Under the pieces are notes generated by a model. The model was given only the letters and a program-made list of their open reading frames with translations. It was not told where the DNA came from and ran no database searches. Shown one piece after another: positions 18,048-26,163 of a stretch of 51,265 nt of DNA. Origin of the DNA: an uncultured Bacteroidales bacterium (GTDB taxonomy: Bacteria > Bacteroidota > Bacteroidia > Bacteroidales > Bacteroidaceae); contig CADAJV010000015.1 in the NCBI GenBank assembly GCA_902788275.1, forward strand, positions 1-51,265, read 5' to 3'. How positions within the stretch are numbered: the stretch's first letter is position 1; each line of letters begins with the position of its first letter. A program made the position numbers and the translations under genes.

Positions 18048-18055
18048 TAACTTTG
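18048..18055 (+). promoter_or_regulatory. -7 promoter element of the antiporter gene
   Basis: TAACTTTG matches TAnnTTTG and lies 45 bases before the ATG at 18101. The -33 element is weak (TTTA at 18021-18024). It is divergent from the asd promoter. Confidence 0.55.
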
Positions 18056-18100
18056 CACGTCTAAATGGCATGACAAACACAGCCCAACACAACCTCACCA

Positions 18101-20143
18101 ATGATTTTCCCACTTGCCGACCCAAAATGGATTATATTGAGCGTGCTATGCCTCATCCTGGCTGTGCCACTGCTGATGGAACGCATCAAGGTGCCGCCAC
18201 TGGTGGGCATGGTGCTGGCTGGCATGGCTGTAGGACCCTCGGGGTTAAACATACTGGAGCGCGACAGCAGCTTTGAGACACTGGGACTGGTGGGACTGTA
18301 CTATATCATGTTCACGGCAGGCTTGTCTATGGACATAAGCGCACTTAAGAAACAGCGTACCGAGATGCTCACCTTTGGCTTGCTAAGCTTCGGAGTGCCC
18401 TTCCTGCTGGGCTACGGTGCTGCCTACTGGGGCCTTGGCATGAGCGGCGCTGCATCCATAGTGGTAGCATGCATACTGTCCAGTCATACGATGGTGGCTT
18501 TCAGCATCGCCCGGCGCTACGGCCTGTCACGCCATCACGGCGTTACGCTCTCAGTGGCCGCTACTATGCTATCACTGCTCCTCTCGCTATTCATACTGGC
18601 TGCCCTTAGTGGCTCATGGCAGGGCAGCGGCAGTGTGTGGCTGTGGCCGATGATAGCTGGTAAATGTGTCTTGATTACCGCTGCCGCACTATGGGGATTG
18701 CCCAGGCTGACGAGGCTGGCTTTCCGCAAACTCTCTGACGATGTGTTGCAGTATATCTTCGTGATGTGTGTCATGCTGTTCTGTGCAGCTGTGTGCGATG
18801 CCATGGGGCTGGAGGGGGTGCTGGGCGCATTCCTCTGCGGCCTGGTGATGAACCGATACATACCAGAAGCTGCTCCACTGATGCGCCACATCGATTTTAT
18901 GGGCAACGCTCTGTTTATCCCCTATTTCCTCATCGGCGTGGGCATGCTGATTGACGCCAGACTGATGGTGGAAAGCGTGGACGCGCTGACTGTGACAGCC
19001 GTGATAGTGGGTGTAGCCCTGCTATCTAAATGCCTAAGTGCCTTCGCCGCCGCTAAAATCTTCGGTATCGATTCCGACAGCCGCCTGATGATGTGCGGCC
19101 TCACATCAGCCCATGCCGCAGGTGCGCTGGCTATTGTTATGGTAGGGCGCAGGCTACTGTTGCCCGACGGCAGTGAACTGGTGGGCTCCGTCTTGCTCAA
19201 CGCCGTGGTGATGCTCATACTGTTCAGCTGCGTATTCAGCGCCTTTGTTACGACCACTGCCTCGCGCCGCATCAGTTTGCGCGAGGTGAGCGTGGAGGAA
19301 CAGGTAGGCGTGGAAGACAAAATGCTGGTGGCTATGTCAAGGCCGGAGTCGATGCCCAGCCTGGTGAATGCCTCCATCCTTATGCGCCCTCACCGCAGCA
19401 CGACGCCACTGGTGGGAGTGAGGCTGGTGGTGGATGCCGTGGGCAATGAACGCGAGTTGCAACAGGCTCGGCTGCTGGTGAACGATGCCGCTGCCATAGC
19501 CGCCTCTGCCGGAGTGAACCTTAAGAAGGTGGTACGCTCCAGCGTAAATCTTATCACAGGGCTCTCTCACCTTATGAAAGACTTCGAGACCTCCGAGATC
19601 ATCATGGGCTATCACCTTAGCGACGGCAAAGCAGCCGACAGCTTCGGCAGTATGACATCGGAAATGCTGGCGACCATTCCGCGGCAAATAATCATAATGC
19701 ATATCACACAGCCCCTCAACACCCTGCGTCGCATCCATGTGGTCGTGCCACCCATGGCTGAGAAAGAAACTGGGTTCGTGCGCTGGCTCAACCATGTGCT
19801 CAGGCTGGCACGACAACTGGACTGCCAGATAGCCTTCCACTGCAGCAATGAGGAATGGACACTCATACAGGAGCGCCAACGCAAACACTACGCAACCGTC
19901 AAGACTTTCCTGCATCCCTTCCGCGACTATAGCCGCATACATGAACTCAAGTCCGACATCAACGACGACCACCTGATTATCTTCATTGCCGGTCGTAGCG
20001 GCTCGCCATCATACCACCCACAGATGAGCAGACTGCCCAGCATAGTGGCCTCAGAATATAGTAACACCAGCGTCATGATTATCTATCCCGACCAGTATGG
20101 CGTGGATAATCACAACAAAGCATTCTCAACCGGAATAAAGTAA
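18101..20143 (+). CDS. CPA2-family cation/proton antiporter with C-terminal USP-like domain
   Basis: Predicted inner membrane Na+(or K+)/H+ antiporter of 680 residues. Residues 1-385 hold about 12 hydrophobic segments, with the family-type stretches PLLMERIKVPPLVGMVLAG and EGVLGAFLCGLVMN. The remaining 290 residues are soluble and look like one or two universal-stress-protein-type domains, a common fusion in Bacteroidetes. The gene stands alone on the plus strand, and its stop is immediately followed by the heptad repeat at 20144. The transported ion cannot be told from sequence. Confidence 0.88.
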   Translation: MIFPLADPKWIILSVLCLILAVPLLMERIKVPPLVGMVLAGMAVGPSGLNILERDSSFETLGLVGLYYIMFTAGLSMDISALKKQRTEMLTFGLLSFGVPFLLGYGAAYWGLGMSGAASIVVACILSSHTMVAFSIARRYGLSRHHGVTLSVAATMLSLLLSLFILAALSGSWQGSGSVWLWPMIAGKCVLITAAALWGLPRLTRLAFRKLSDDVLQYIFVMCVMLFCAAVCDAMGLEGVLGAFLCGLVMNRYIPEAAPLMRHIDFMGNALFIPYFLIGVGMLIDARLMVESVDALTVTAVIVGVALLSKCLSAFAAAKIFGIDSDSRLMMCGLTSAHAAGALAIVMVGRRLLLPDGSELVGSVLLNAVVMLILFSCVFSAFVTTTASRRISLREVSVEEQVGVEDKMLVAMSRPESMPSLVNASILMRPHRSTTPLVGVRLVVDAVGNERELQQARLLVNDAAAIAASAGVNLKKVVRSSVNLITGLSHLMKDFETSEIIMGYHLSDGKAADSFGSMTSEMLATIPRQIIIMHITQPLNTLRRIHVVVPPMAEKETGFVRWLNHVLRLARQLDCQIAFHCSNEEWTLIQERQRKHYATVKTFLHPFRDYSRIHELKSDINDDHLIIFIAGRSGSPSYHPQMSRLPSIVASEYSNTSVMIIYPDQYGVDNHNKAFSTGIK

Positions 20144-20214
20144 ATTGATAATTGATAATTGATAGTTGATAGTTGATAATTGATAGTTGATAGTTGATAG
20201 TTGATAATTGATAG
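20144..20214. repeat. heptanucleotide repeat, ten units
   Basis: Ten consecutive units of ATTGATA or GTTGATA starting one base after the antiporter stop. The same heptads occur inside the oxidoreductase gene at about 13975-14004. A period of 7 would shift the reading frame by one with each copy-number change inside a gene. Confidence 0.92.
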
Positions 20215-20232
20215 CTGACTGAGCGCGAAGCG

Positions 20233-20450
20233 CCGACTCTGCGACTTTGTGACTTTGCGACTAACTAAAAATTCCTCACTCCTAATTTCTCACGGCTTTG
20301 CGACTCTGCGGCTTTGCGACTTTGCGACTAACTAAAAACTCCTCACGGCTTTGCGACTCTGCGGCTTTGCGACTTTGCGACTAACTAAAAACTTCTCACG
20401 GCTTTGCGACTCTGCGGCTTTGCGACTTTGCGACTAACTAAAAACTCCTC
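20233..20450. repeat. 53-bp direct repeat, three copies plus a partial
   Basis: Full units lie at 20292-20344, 20345-20397 and 20398-20450, differing at about one base. A shorter relative precedes them at 20233-20290. Each unit is made of GACTTTGCG/GGCTTTGCG pieces and ends in ACTAACTAAAAACTCCTC. The last unit stops 6 bases before the lolD ATG. No promoter match is visible within the array. Confidence 0.92.
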
Positions 20451-20456
20451 ATTCCA

Positions 20457-21155
20457 ATGATTTCTATCACCAATATAACTAAGAGTTTCGGCAATTTAGA
20501 GGTGCTCAAGGGCATCAGCCTTACCATAGAGAAAAGCGAGGTAGTCAGCATCGTTGGCCCCAGCGGAGCAGGGAAGACCACCCTGCTGCAGATTATGGGG
20601 TTGCTTGACAAGCCCACCTCTGGCGAAGTGCTCATTGACGGGCACAACGTCACCAACCTCAAGGCCAAGGAACTGGCCAAAGTGAGAAACACCCAGATAG
20701 GGTTCGTCTTCCAGTTCCACCAACTGCTGCCCGAGTTCACCGCTCGAGAGAATATCATGATTCCTGCCCTCATAGCCGGCACTGGCAGACGGGAGGCAGG
20801 GCGTAAGGCCGACCAACTGCTCACCTTCATGGGCCTCTCCGACCGCGCAGGCCATAAACCGCGTCAACTCAGTGGTGGCGAATGTCAGCGTGTGGCCGTA
20901 GCCCGAGCATTGGTCAACAACCCCAGCATAATCTTGGCCGATGAACCCTCAGGCAGCCTCGACAGTCAGAACAAGGCTGAACTACACCAACTCTTCTTCG
21001 ACCTTCGCGACAAGATGGGCCAGACATTCATAATCGTTACCCACGACGAGCAGCTTGCCGCTATCACCGATCGCACCATACACCTCAAGGATGGAAAGAT
21101 CTGCCCACCAAATCAAGATACAAAAACAGCCACTCCCATAGACTCTATACTATGA
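20457..21155 (+). CDS. lolD: LolD-like ABC transporter ATP-binding protein
   Basis: An ATPase of the MacB/LolD group, likely acting with LolC/E-type permeases in lipoprotein release. It has 232 residues. Walker A is GPSGAGKT (about 34-41), the Q-loop is [12 protein letters not shown], the signature is LSGGECQR, Walker B is [12 protein letters not shown], and the H-loop is VTHD. No permease gene is adjacent, so the substrate is inferred from family resemblance only. It is followed by the S1 protein with a 4-base ATGA overlap, and its 5' side is entirely repeat sequence. Confidence 0.88.
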   Translation: MISITNITKSFGNLEVLKGISLTIEKSEVVSIVGPSGAGKTTLLQIMGLLDKPTSGEVLIDGHNVTNLKAKELAKVRNTQIGFVFQFHQLLPEFTARENIMIPALIAGTGRREAGRKADQLLTFMGLSDRAGHKPRQLSGGECQRVAVARALVNNPSIILADEPSGSLDSQNKAELHQLFFDLRDKMGQTFIIVTHDEQLAAITDRTIHLKDGKICPPNQDTKTATPIDSIL

Positions 21156-21988
21156 ACGTAAAACTCGGCGACTATAACACACTGACCATCACTCGCTTCA
21201 CTGACAGCGGTGCCTATCTTGACGGCGATGGACTGGAGATTTTGATGCCCCGGCGTTACACCACCCCCGACATGCACCCTGGCGACAAGGTGAGAGTCTT
21301 CGTCTATCTGGATCAGGAGAACCGCCCCGTGGCCACCACCGAGACGCCACTGGCCAAGGTCGGCCAGTTTGCCTGTCTGACCGTGGCGTGGCACAACAAG
21401 CATGGAGCTTTCCTTAACTGGGGCCTAATGAAAGACCTCTTCGTTCCCTATAGTGAACAGCGCACCAAGATGCAGCAAGGTGAGAGATATATAGTATACG
21501 TATATATTGACGAGGTAAGCGGCCGCATAGTCGGCACAGCCAAGCTCAGTCGTCATATCAGCGATGACTGCTGTTCCCTACAACCCCACGACGAGGTGGA
21601 GATACTTGTTTACAAGCAGACTGAAATTGGCTATAAAGCCATCATCATGGGGCCCAACTGCGAGGGTTTGCTCTACCACAACGAGGTGTTCCGTCCACTC
21701 AGCTATGGCGACAAGCTCAAGGCCTATGTCAAGAAAGTACGCCCCGACGGCCGTGTGGACCTCGTGTTGCAGACCAGCGGTCGTCAGCACACCGAGGACT
21801 TCGCCGTAACCCTGCTTCGTAGCCTACAGGAAAAGCCCAATCACTTCATAGCCCTCAACGACGACTCCGACCCCGAAGACATCTACAACTACTTCGGCGT
21901 AAGCAAGAAAACATTTAAGCGAGCTGTCGGCGCACTCTATAAAGAGCGCATCATCACCATCACCGACGACGGTCTTCGCTTGCTATAA
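21152..21988 (+). CDS. CvfB-like S1 RNA-binding protein
   Basis: 278 residues with three S1-like beta-barrel segments (about 1-65, 70-140, 145-215) and a C-terminal winged helix (about 230-278, [19 protein letters not shown]). This is the architecture of CvfB/YitL proteins, which bind RNA and affect virulence genes in Gram-positives; the role in Bacteroidetes is unknown. The ATG overlaps the lolD stop by four bases, so the two are probably translationally coupled. Confidence 0.9.
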   Translation: MNVKLGDYNTLTITRFTDSGAYLDGDGLEILMPRRYTTPDMHPGDKVRVFVYLDQENRPVATTETPLAKVGQFACLTVAWHNKHGAFLNWGLMKDLFVPYSEQRTKMQQGERYIVYVYIDEVSGRIVGTAKLSRHISDDCCSLQPHDEVEILVYKQTEIGYKAIIMGPNCEGLLYHNEVFRPLSYGDKLKAYVKKVRPDGRVDLVLQTSGRQHTEDFAVTLLRSLQEKPNHFIALNDDSDPEDIYNYFGVSKKTFKRAVGALYKERIITITDDGLRLL

Positions 21989-22057
21989 CCCTAACCGCCA
22001 TGTTAAAGAGTTAAAGCTAAAAGAATCAGTTGCCACATCTCAGATCCACCACGTCAA

Positions 22058-22858
22058 ATGAAAAAAATCACCTACGCCCTAATAATGGCCCTGCTCACCG
22101 CCTGCGACATGGTGGAATACCACCCATATGATGTCAAGATTGACGGCCCTACTAACCTCACCCGCACCAACTGCGCCCTAATAGAGCAACTGTGCGCCGG
22201 CAAAGACACCCTGCGATTCGCCCACCTCTGCGACACCCAGCGTTTCTACGACGAGACAGAAAAAATAGTCAACGATATCAACCATCGCGACACTATTGAC
22301 TTTGTCATACATACAGGCGACATGACAGACTTTGGCCTCCCCAAGGAATATGTGTGGCAACGCCGCATACTCAACACTCTCAAGATTCCCTATATCACCG
22401 CAATCGGCAATCATGACTGCCTGGGAACAGGCGAAGCCGCATATCACAAAATGTTTGGCGATGACAACTTCAGCCTCAACGCATCCTTCCTACACATTGT
22501 CAGCCTCAACACCAACGCCTACGAGTATGACTACTCAAAGAACATTCCCGACTTCGCCTTCATGAAGGCCGACATCGCCTCACTGCCCGACAGTGTCACC
22601 TCCACCATCATCGCCATGCACGTGGCTCCGGGCATGTTTCTCTTTAATGACAACGTGGCAGACTATTTCAACCAACAGTGCCTCAACTACCGCGACCTGC
22701 GCTTTTGCATCTGTGGCCATGACCACAGATTTGAGATCTTCCACCCCTTCGGCGATGACGGCACCACATATTACCAGTGTGATGATGCCAAGAGTTGTAG
22801 CTACATTATCTACACCGTAACACGTAATTCATACACCTATGAGATTGTACAGCTGTAG
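22058..22858 (+). CDS. metallophosphoesterase lipoprotein
   Basis: 266 residues with a lipoprotein signal (LLTAC, C16), so probably membrane-anchored. The calcineurin-like phosphoesterase motifs appear in order: D59-T-Q61 (usually D-x-H), GD at 87-88, GNHD at 117-120, MHVAPG near 186, and GHDHR near 221. Q in place of the first motif's H is seen in a group of Bacteroidetes homologues as far as I recall, but it may alter metal binding. The substrate is unknown. The next gene starts inside its last codons, so the two form a pair. Confidence 0.88.
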   Translation: MKKITYALIMALLTACDMVEYHPYDVKIDGPTNLTRTNCALIEQLCAGKDTLRFAHLCDTQRFYDETEKIVNDINHRDTIDFVIHTGDMTDFGLPKEYVWQRRILNTLKIPYITAIGNHDCLGTGEAAYHKMFGDDNFSLNASFLHIVSLNTNAYEYDYSKNIPDFAFMKADIASLPDSVTSTIIAMHVAPGMFLFNDNVADYFNQQCLNYRDLRFCICGHDHRFEIFHPFGDDGTTYYQCDDAKSCSYIIYTVTRNSYTYEIVQL

Positions 22859-23525
22859 GGGACTACTAGTAATCCTGAGCCTCATTGGGCTATGCCAGCC
22901 ATCGGCAGCCGGGCAAAGCGACAGCCTGCAGACAAAACCCGCCAAGGGCAGCCCCGAGTATTATGAATATCGTGTAGAACGGTACAAACATTTCTGGCAT
23001 AGCCTCATCCCCAACCAGGCCCGTGTGCAGTATGCCGGCTCAGTCGGAGCTGCCAACATCGGACTCGGATGGCACTACGGAGGCCGTGACAAACGACTGT
23101 GGGAGAGTGACTTTATGTTTGGTTTCGTGCCTAAGAGAAGCGCATCAGAGGGACACCTCACGTTCACGCTCAGGCAGAGCTATATCCCTTTCCGTCTGCG
23201 CTTGACCAACTGGATAGCCTACGAGCCACTGTCCACAGGACTGATATGCAACACCATCTTCGGTGAAGATTTCTGGGTACGCGAACCATCACGCTACCCC
23301 AACAAATACTATGGATTCTCCTCCGCCGTACGATTCCATATCTTTCTCGGGCAGCGGCTCCGCTACGAGATTCCCCAGCACAAGCGCAAATTCGTCAAAG
23401 CCATCTCCCTCTGCTACGAGGTTTCAGCCTCCGACCTATATCTGGTCTCCTACGTCCCCAACCGCTACCTCTCCCTACGCGATATCCTCTCGCTCTCACT
23501 CGGCATAAAGGTCGATGCCTTCTAA
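22839..23525 (+). CDS. exported protein of unknown function
   Basis: 228 residues with a signal peptide (MRLYSCRG, hydrophobic stretch, cleavage near SAAGQ at about 25). The mature part is rich in aromatic and basic residues and alternates polar and hydrophobic positions, compatible with an outer-membrane-associated beta structure. The family was not recognised. Its ATG lies 20 bases before the stop of the phosphoesterase gene, so the two are translationally coupled. A terminator hairpin follows 9 bases after the stop. Confidence 0.8.
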   Translation: MRLYSCRGLLVILSLIGLCQPSAAGQSDSLQTKPAKGSPEYYEYRVERYKHFWHSLIPNQARVQYAGSVGAANIGLGWHYGGRDKRLWESDFMFGFVPKRSASEGHLTFTLRQSYIPFRLRLTNWIAYEPLSTGLICNTIFGEDFWVREPSRYPNKYYGFSSAVRFHIFLGQRLRYEIPQHKRKFVKAISLCYEVSASDLYLVSYVPNRYLSLRDILSLSLGIKVDAF

Positions 23526-23533
23526 AAACACCA

Positions 23534-23561
23534 GACAGGCCCGGATAAATCTGAGCCTGTC
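23534..23561. terminator. terminator hairpin shared by convergent genes
   Basis: GACAGGC and GCCTGTC form a 7-bp stem around a 14-nt loop. T-rich sequence follows on the minus strand (GGTGTTTTTAG) and a weaker one on the plus strand (TTTCTC). It lies between the exported protein gene (ends 23525) and tRNA-Lys (ends 23570), so it can serve both. Confidence 0.75.
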
Positions 23562-23569
23562 TTTCTCTG

Positions 23570-23642
23570 TGACCCGCTTGGGGCTCGAACCCAAGACCCC
23601 ATCCTTAAAAGGGATGTGCTCTACCAACTGAGCTAGCGAGTC
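23570..23642 (-). tRNA. tRNA-Lys (anticodon UUU)
   Basis: A 73-nt cloverleaf on the minus strand. Acceptor strands GACTCGC and GCGGGTC pair with one G-U, and the discriminator is A. The D-arm is GCTCAGTTGGTAGAGC, the anticodon loop is CTTTTAA, and the T-arm is TGGGTTCGAGCCCCA. CCA is not encoded. A promoter lies upstream at 23695-23726. Confidence 0.97.
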
Positions 23643-23694
23643 AACCTTAGGCAATTGACCGACATAAAAAAGACCCATGCCGCAATTGCGAGTG

Positions 23695-23726
23695 CAAAAG
23701 TAGGTGTTTTTTCGTACACAGCCAAA
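23695..23726 (-). promoter_or_regulatory. promoter of tRNA-Lys
   Basis: Minus-strand TTTG (23723-23726) and TACTTTTG (23695-23702) are 20 bases apart, matching the Bacteroidetes consensus. The predicted start is about 45 bases before the tRNA. Confidence 0.75.
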
Positions 23727-23798
23727 AGAATAGGACGTTTTTTTACCTCCACACGCTAATAGCGACCCAATATTAGCTGCAAGATAGAAAAGTTTTTG

Positions 23799-23806
23799 TA
23801 CTTTTG
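23799..23806 (+). promoter_or_regulatory. -7 promoter element of the BadF-type kinase gene
   Basis: TACTTTTG matches TAnnTTTG. Transcription would begin near 23812, which lies after an in-frame GTG at 23809. The ATG at 23827 is therefore the better start. Confidence 0.65.
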
Positions 23807-23826
23807 CCGTGAAGAAAACTATCAAC

Positions 23827-24675
23827 ATGATTCTCATTACTGACAGCGGAAGCACAAAGGCAGACTGGGCGCTGATAGACCAAAGGCACTGCGTGAGCAG
23901 GATACACACCTGCGGATTTAATCCCTATATGCAGACAACCGACGAAATGGTCTGCAGCATCAACAACTCTGCGCTCAAGAAGATTGCCGACAGGGGAATA
24001 AGCCACCTCTGGTTCTACGGAGCAGGATGTACTCCCGGCGAGAAGACACAAAACGTAACAATGGCCTTAAGGGCCGTGTTTGGCAAGCAATGTGACGTTA
24101 AGGTGCAGTCTGACATGGTTGGGGCCGCCCGAGCCCTGTGCCAGCAGGAAGAAGGCATCGCATGCATTCTCGGCACTGGCAGCAACTCATGCTTATATGA
24201 CGGCCATGAAATAGTGGCCAACGTACCGCCGCTAGGATTTATTCTGGGCGATGAGGGCAGTGGAGCCCATCTGGGTAAGATGATGGTAGGCAATGTACTG
24301 AAAGGGCAAATGCCGAAAGAGATAGTCAACCGCTTCTTCGAAGAGACAGGAATGGATACTGCCGACATCATCAACCGTGTTTATCGCCAGCCGTTCCCTA
24401 ACAGATGGCTGGCATCGTTGGCACCGCTGATACACCGCAACCTGAATCACAAGGATGTCAGGGCAATGGCAGCAGAGGCCTTTACGGCCTTCTTCCAACG
24501 CAATGTGGCTAACTATAACAGGCCTGACCTACCTGTAAACTTCGTGGGCTCCATAGCATATTACTACAAGGAGATAATTGCCGAAGTAGCCAACAACATG
24601 GGCTATAGCATAGGTAAAATCAGGCAAAGCCCCATAGAGGGACTTATGGAGTACCATTGTAGAGTGAAGAGTTAG
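23827..24675 (+). CDS. BadF/BadG/BcrA/BcrD-type ATPase, N-acetylglucosamine kinase-like
   Basis: 282 residues of the ASKHA fold. The phosphate-1 loop is ITDSGSTKADW at residues 4-14. GAGCTP and GTGSNSC form further nucleotide-binding loops, followed by LGDEGSGAHLG. Bacteroidetes proteins of this type are usually annotated as N-acetylglucosamine kinases, which would fit amino-sugar recycling; this is inference. The ATG at 23827 is preferred over GTG at 23809 because the promoter element ends at 23806. Cotranscribed with the M20 peptidase 18 bases downstream. Confidence 0.85.
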   Translation: MILITDSGSTKADWALIDQRHCVSRIHTCGFNPYMQTTDEMVCSINNSALKKIADRGISHLWFYGAGCTPGEKTQNVTMALRAVFGKQCDVKVQSDMVGAARALCQQEEGIACILGTGSNSCLYDGHEIVANVPPLGFILGDEGSGAHLGKMMVGNVLKGQMPKEIVNRFFEETGMDTADIINRVYRQPFPNRWLASLAPLIHRNLNHKDVRAMAAEAFTAFFQRNVANYNRPDLPVNFVGSIAYYYKEIIAEVANNMGYSIGKIRQSPIEGLMEYHCRVKS

Positions 24676-24693
24676 AAACAATACCGAGATAAA

Positions 24694-25758
24694 ATGGACA
24701 CCAATAATATATACACGCGCGAGGCTATAGAGCTGCTAAAGAAACTTATCGCCATACCGTCGCTCAGCCGCCAGGAAGCAGAAGCCGCCGACGCCCTGTG
24801 CGCATACCTCGCAGCCAGAGACATAGCCCATCAGCGCATAGGCAACAACATTATATGCCAGGCGCAGAGCCATAGTGCCGACCGCCCCACCCTGCTGCTC
24901 AACGCCCACATAGACACCGTGAAGCCAGCCGACGGATGGACAAGACAGCCCTTTGAGCCGACAACAGAGGGCGACCGCCTATACGGCTTAGGCAGCAACG
25001 ACTGCGGTGGAGGACTGGTAAGCCTTCTGCAGGTTTTTCGCATACTCAGCGAAAAGGAGCAACCGTATAACCTCGTCTATGCCCTCTCGGCTGAAGAAGA
25101 AGTGTCAGGAGCCAACGGCTTCACCCTCATGCTGCCCAGCCTGCCAAAGATAGACGTAGCCATAGTAGGCGAACCCACAGCCATGCAGCCCGCCGTAGCA
25201 GAGAAAGGCCTCCTGGTGCTTGACATCACAACCCACGGCAAGGCCGGCCACGCCGCACGCAACGAGGGTGTCAATGCCATATACAAGGCCATGGACCAGA
25301 TACAGTGGCTGCGCGACTACCGATTCCCCAAACAGTCACCCACCCTGGGCGAGGTCAAGATGACCACCACAATAATAAACGCCGGCACACAGCACAACTG
25401 CATACCCGACAACTGCACCTACACCCTCGACATACGCACCACCGACTGCTACACTAACCAAGAAATCCTTGACACCCTCACCGCCAAGCTCGATGCAGAC
25501 GTCAAGGCACGCTCAACACGTCTGGAGTCCTCACATATCAGCCCCCAACACCCCATCGTGAAACAGTGCATACAACTCGGACTCACCCCATTCGGCTCGC
25601 CAACACTCAGCGACCAGGCACTCATGCCATGGCCCTCACTAAAACTCGGACCCGGCGACTCTGCACGCTCACACACTGCCGATGAATACATCACCACAAC
25701 AGAGATCGACCACGCCATCAGCACATACATCAACATCCTTGACCAACTGCAGATATAA
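24694..25758 (+). CDS. M20 family metallopeptidase (ArgE/DapE-like)
   Basis: A 354-residue zinc hydrolase. Metal ligands by motif: H72 and D74 (AHIDTV), D103 (GSNDCGG), E134/E135 (SAEEEV) and a C-terminal H in ARSHTADEY. The dimerisation domain lies between about 170 and 285. Bacteroidetes members of this size often act in arginine synthesis on acylated ornithine or citrulline; diaminopimelate desuccinylation is an alternative. No arginine genes lie nearby, so the substrate is left open. Confidence 0.88.
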   Translation: MDTNNIYTREAIELLKKLIAIPSLSRQEAEAADALCAYLAARDIAHQRIGNNIICQAQSHSADRPTLLLNAHIDTVKPADGWTRQPFEPTTEGDRLYGLGSNDCGGGLVSLLQVFRILSEKEQPYNLVYALSAEEEVSGANGFTLMLPSLPKIDVAIVGEPTAMQPAVAEKGLLVLDITTHGKAGHAARNEGVNAIYKAMDQIQWLRDYRFPKQSPTLGEVKMTTTIINAGTQHNCIPDNCTYTLDIRTTDCYTNQEILDTLTAKLDADVKARSTRLESSHISPQHPIVKQCIQLGLTPFGSPTLSDQALMPWPSLKLGPGDSARSHTADEYITTTEIDHAISTYINILDQLQI

Positions 25759-25989
25759 ACACAAGAAGCAAACACTATTAAAGTTGCCACTCCTTGTTGC
25801 TCCCCATAAAAGTCCGAAAGTTAACAGTTATTGGCTATTTTTAAAAAAACAGTACAGGTTATTACAATAATTTCACTAACCTCGCACCCAAATTATAAAT
25901 AACTGCCTATGTGGCATCACAAAACAAAGATATTTAAGATATAAGCGTCCGCTTGAGTTCTTGTTTCTGAAATTCGCCAAATTAAAGAA

Positions 25990-26113
25990 ACCTACAAGAG
26001 TAAAAGTATGGATGCTCACGCTGTACAAGGCGTGGGCTTTTACTTGGATATGGTAGTTAGGTGTTTGGCGATACCTGGAGAACGTAGACAAAGTTTAAGT
26101 CCGCGTTTTTTTT
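25990..26113 (+). ncRNA. candidate structured leader RNA or small RNA
   Basis: A hairpin at 25999-26044 has an outer stem AGTAAAA/TTTTACT and an inner stem GCTCACGC/GCGTGGGC with a bulge on one side. A spacer with GGCGATACCTGGAG follows, then a second hairpin (AACG-TA-GAC pairing GTC-CG-CGTT, 26081-26107) running into eight T residues. The end resembles an intrinsic terminator, so this could be an attenuated leader or a free small RNA. The 5' end is unknown and no known RNA family was recognised. Confidence 0.5.
26081..26113 (+). terminator. intrinsic terminator before the BspA-like gene
   Basis: AACG and GAC pair with GTC and CGTT around a 9-nt loop, with a 2x2 internal mismatch. T8 follows at 26106-26113. 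It lies upstream of, not behind, the next plus-strand gene. Confidence 0.6.
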
Positions 26114-26163
26114 GTATTATCACCAAACATAAAAAAATAACAACCAGCTAAAATCCAATAAGT

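Larger units (their letters stand above)
25759..26163 (+). other. 405-base non-coding leader region of the BspA-like gene
   Basis: No convincing protein gene; the short minus-strand frame at 25876-26091 lacks any family features. The region is AT-rich, then carries a long hairpin at 25999-26044 and an intrinsic terminator at 26081-26113, just 50 bases before the BspA start. No perfect TAnnTTTG element was found; TAATTTCA near 25867 is the nearest match. Confidence 0.6.

Noticed and set aside
18101-23525. Defence or mobile island in the plus-strand block
   Set aside because: All genes belong to ordinary transport, RNA-binding or envelope families. No integrase, transposase or nuclease is present.
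25876-26091. Minus-strand frame of 71 codons upstream of the BspA-like gene
   Set aside because: It overlaps the two-hairpin RNA candidate and has no promoter, signal or family features.
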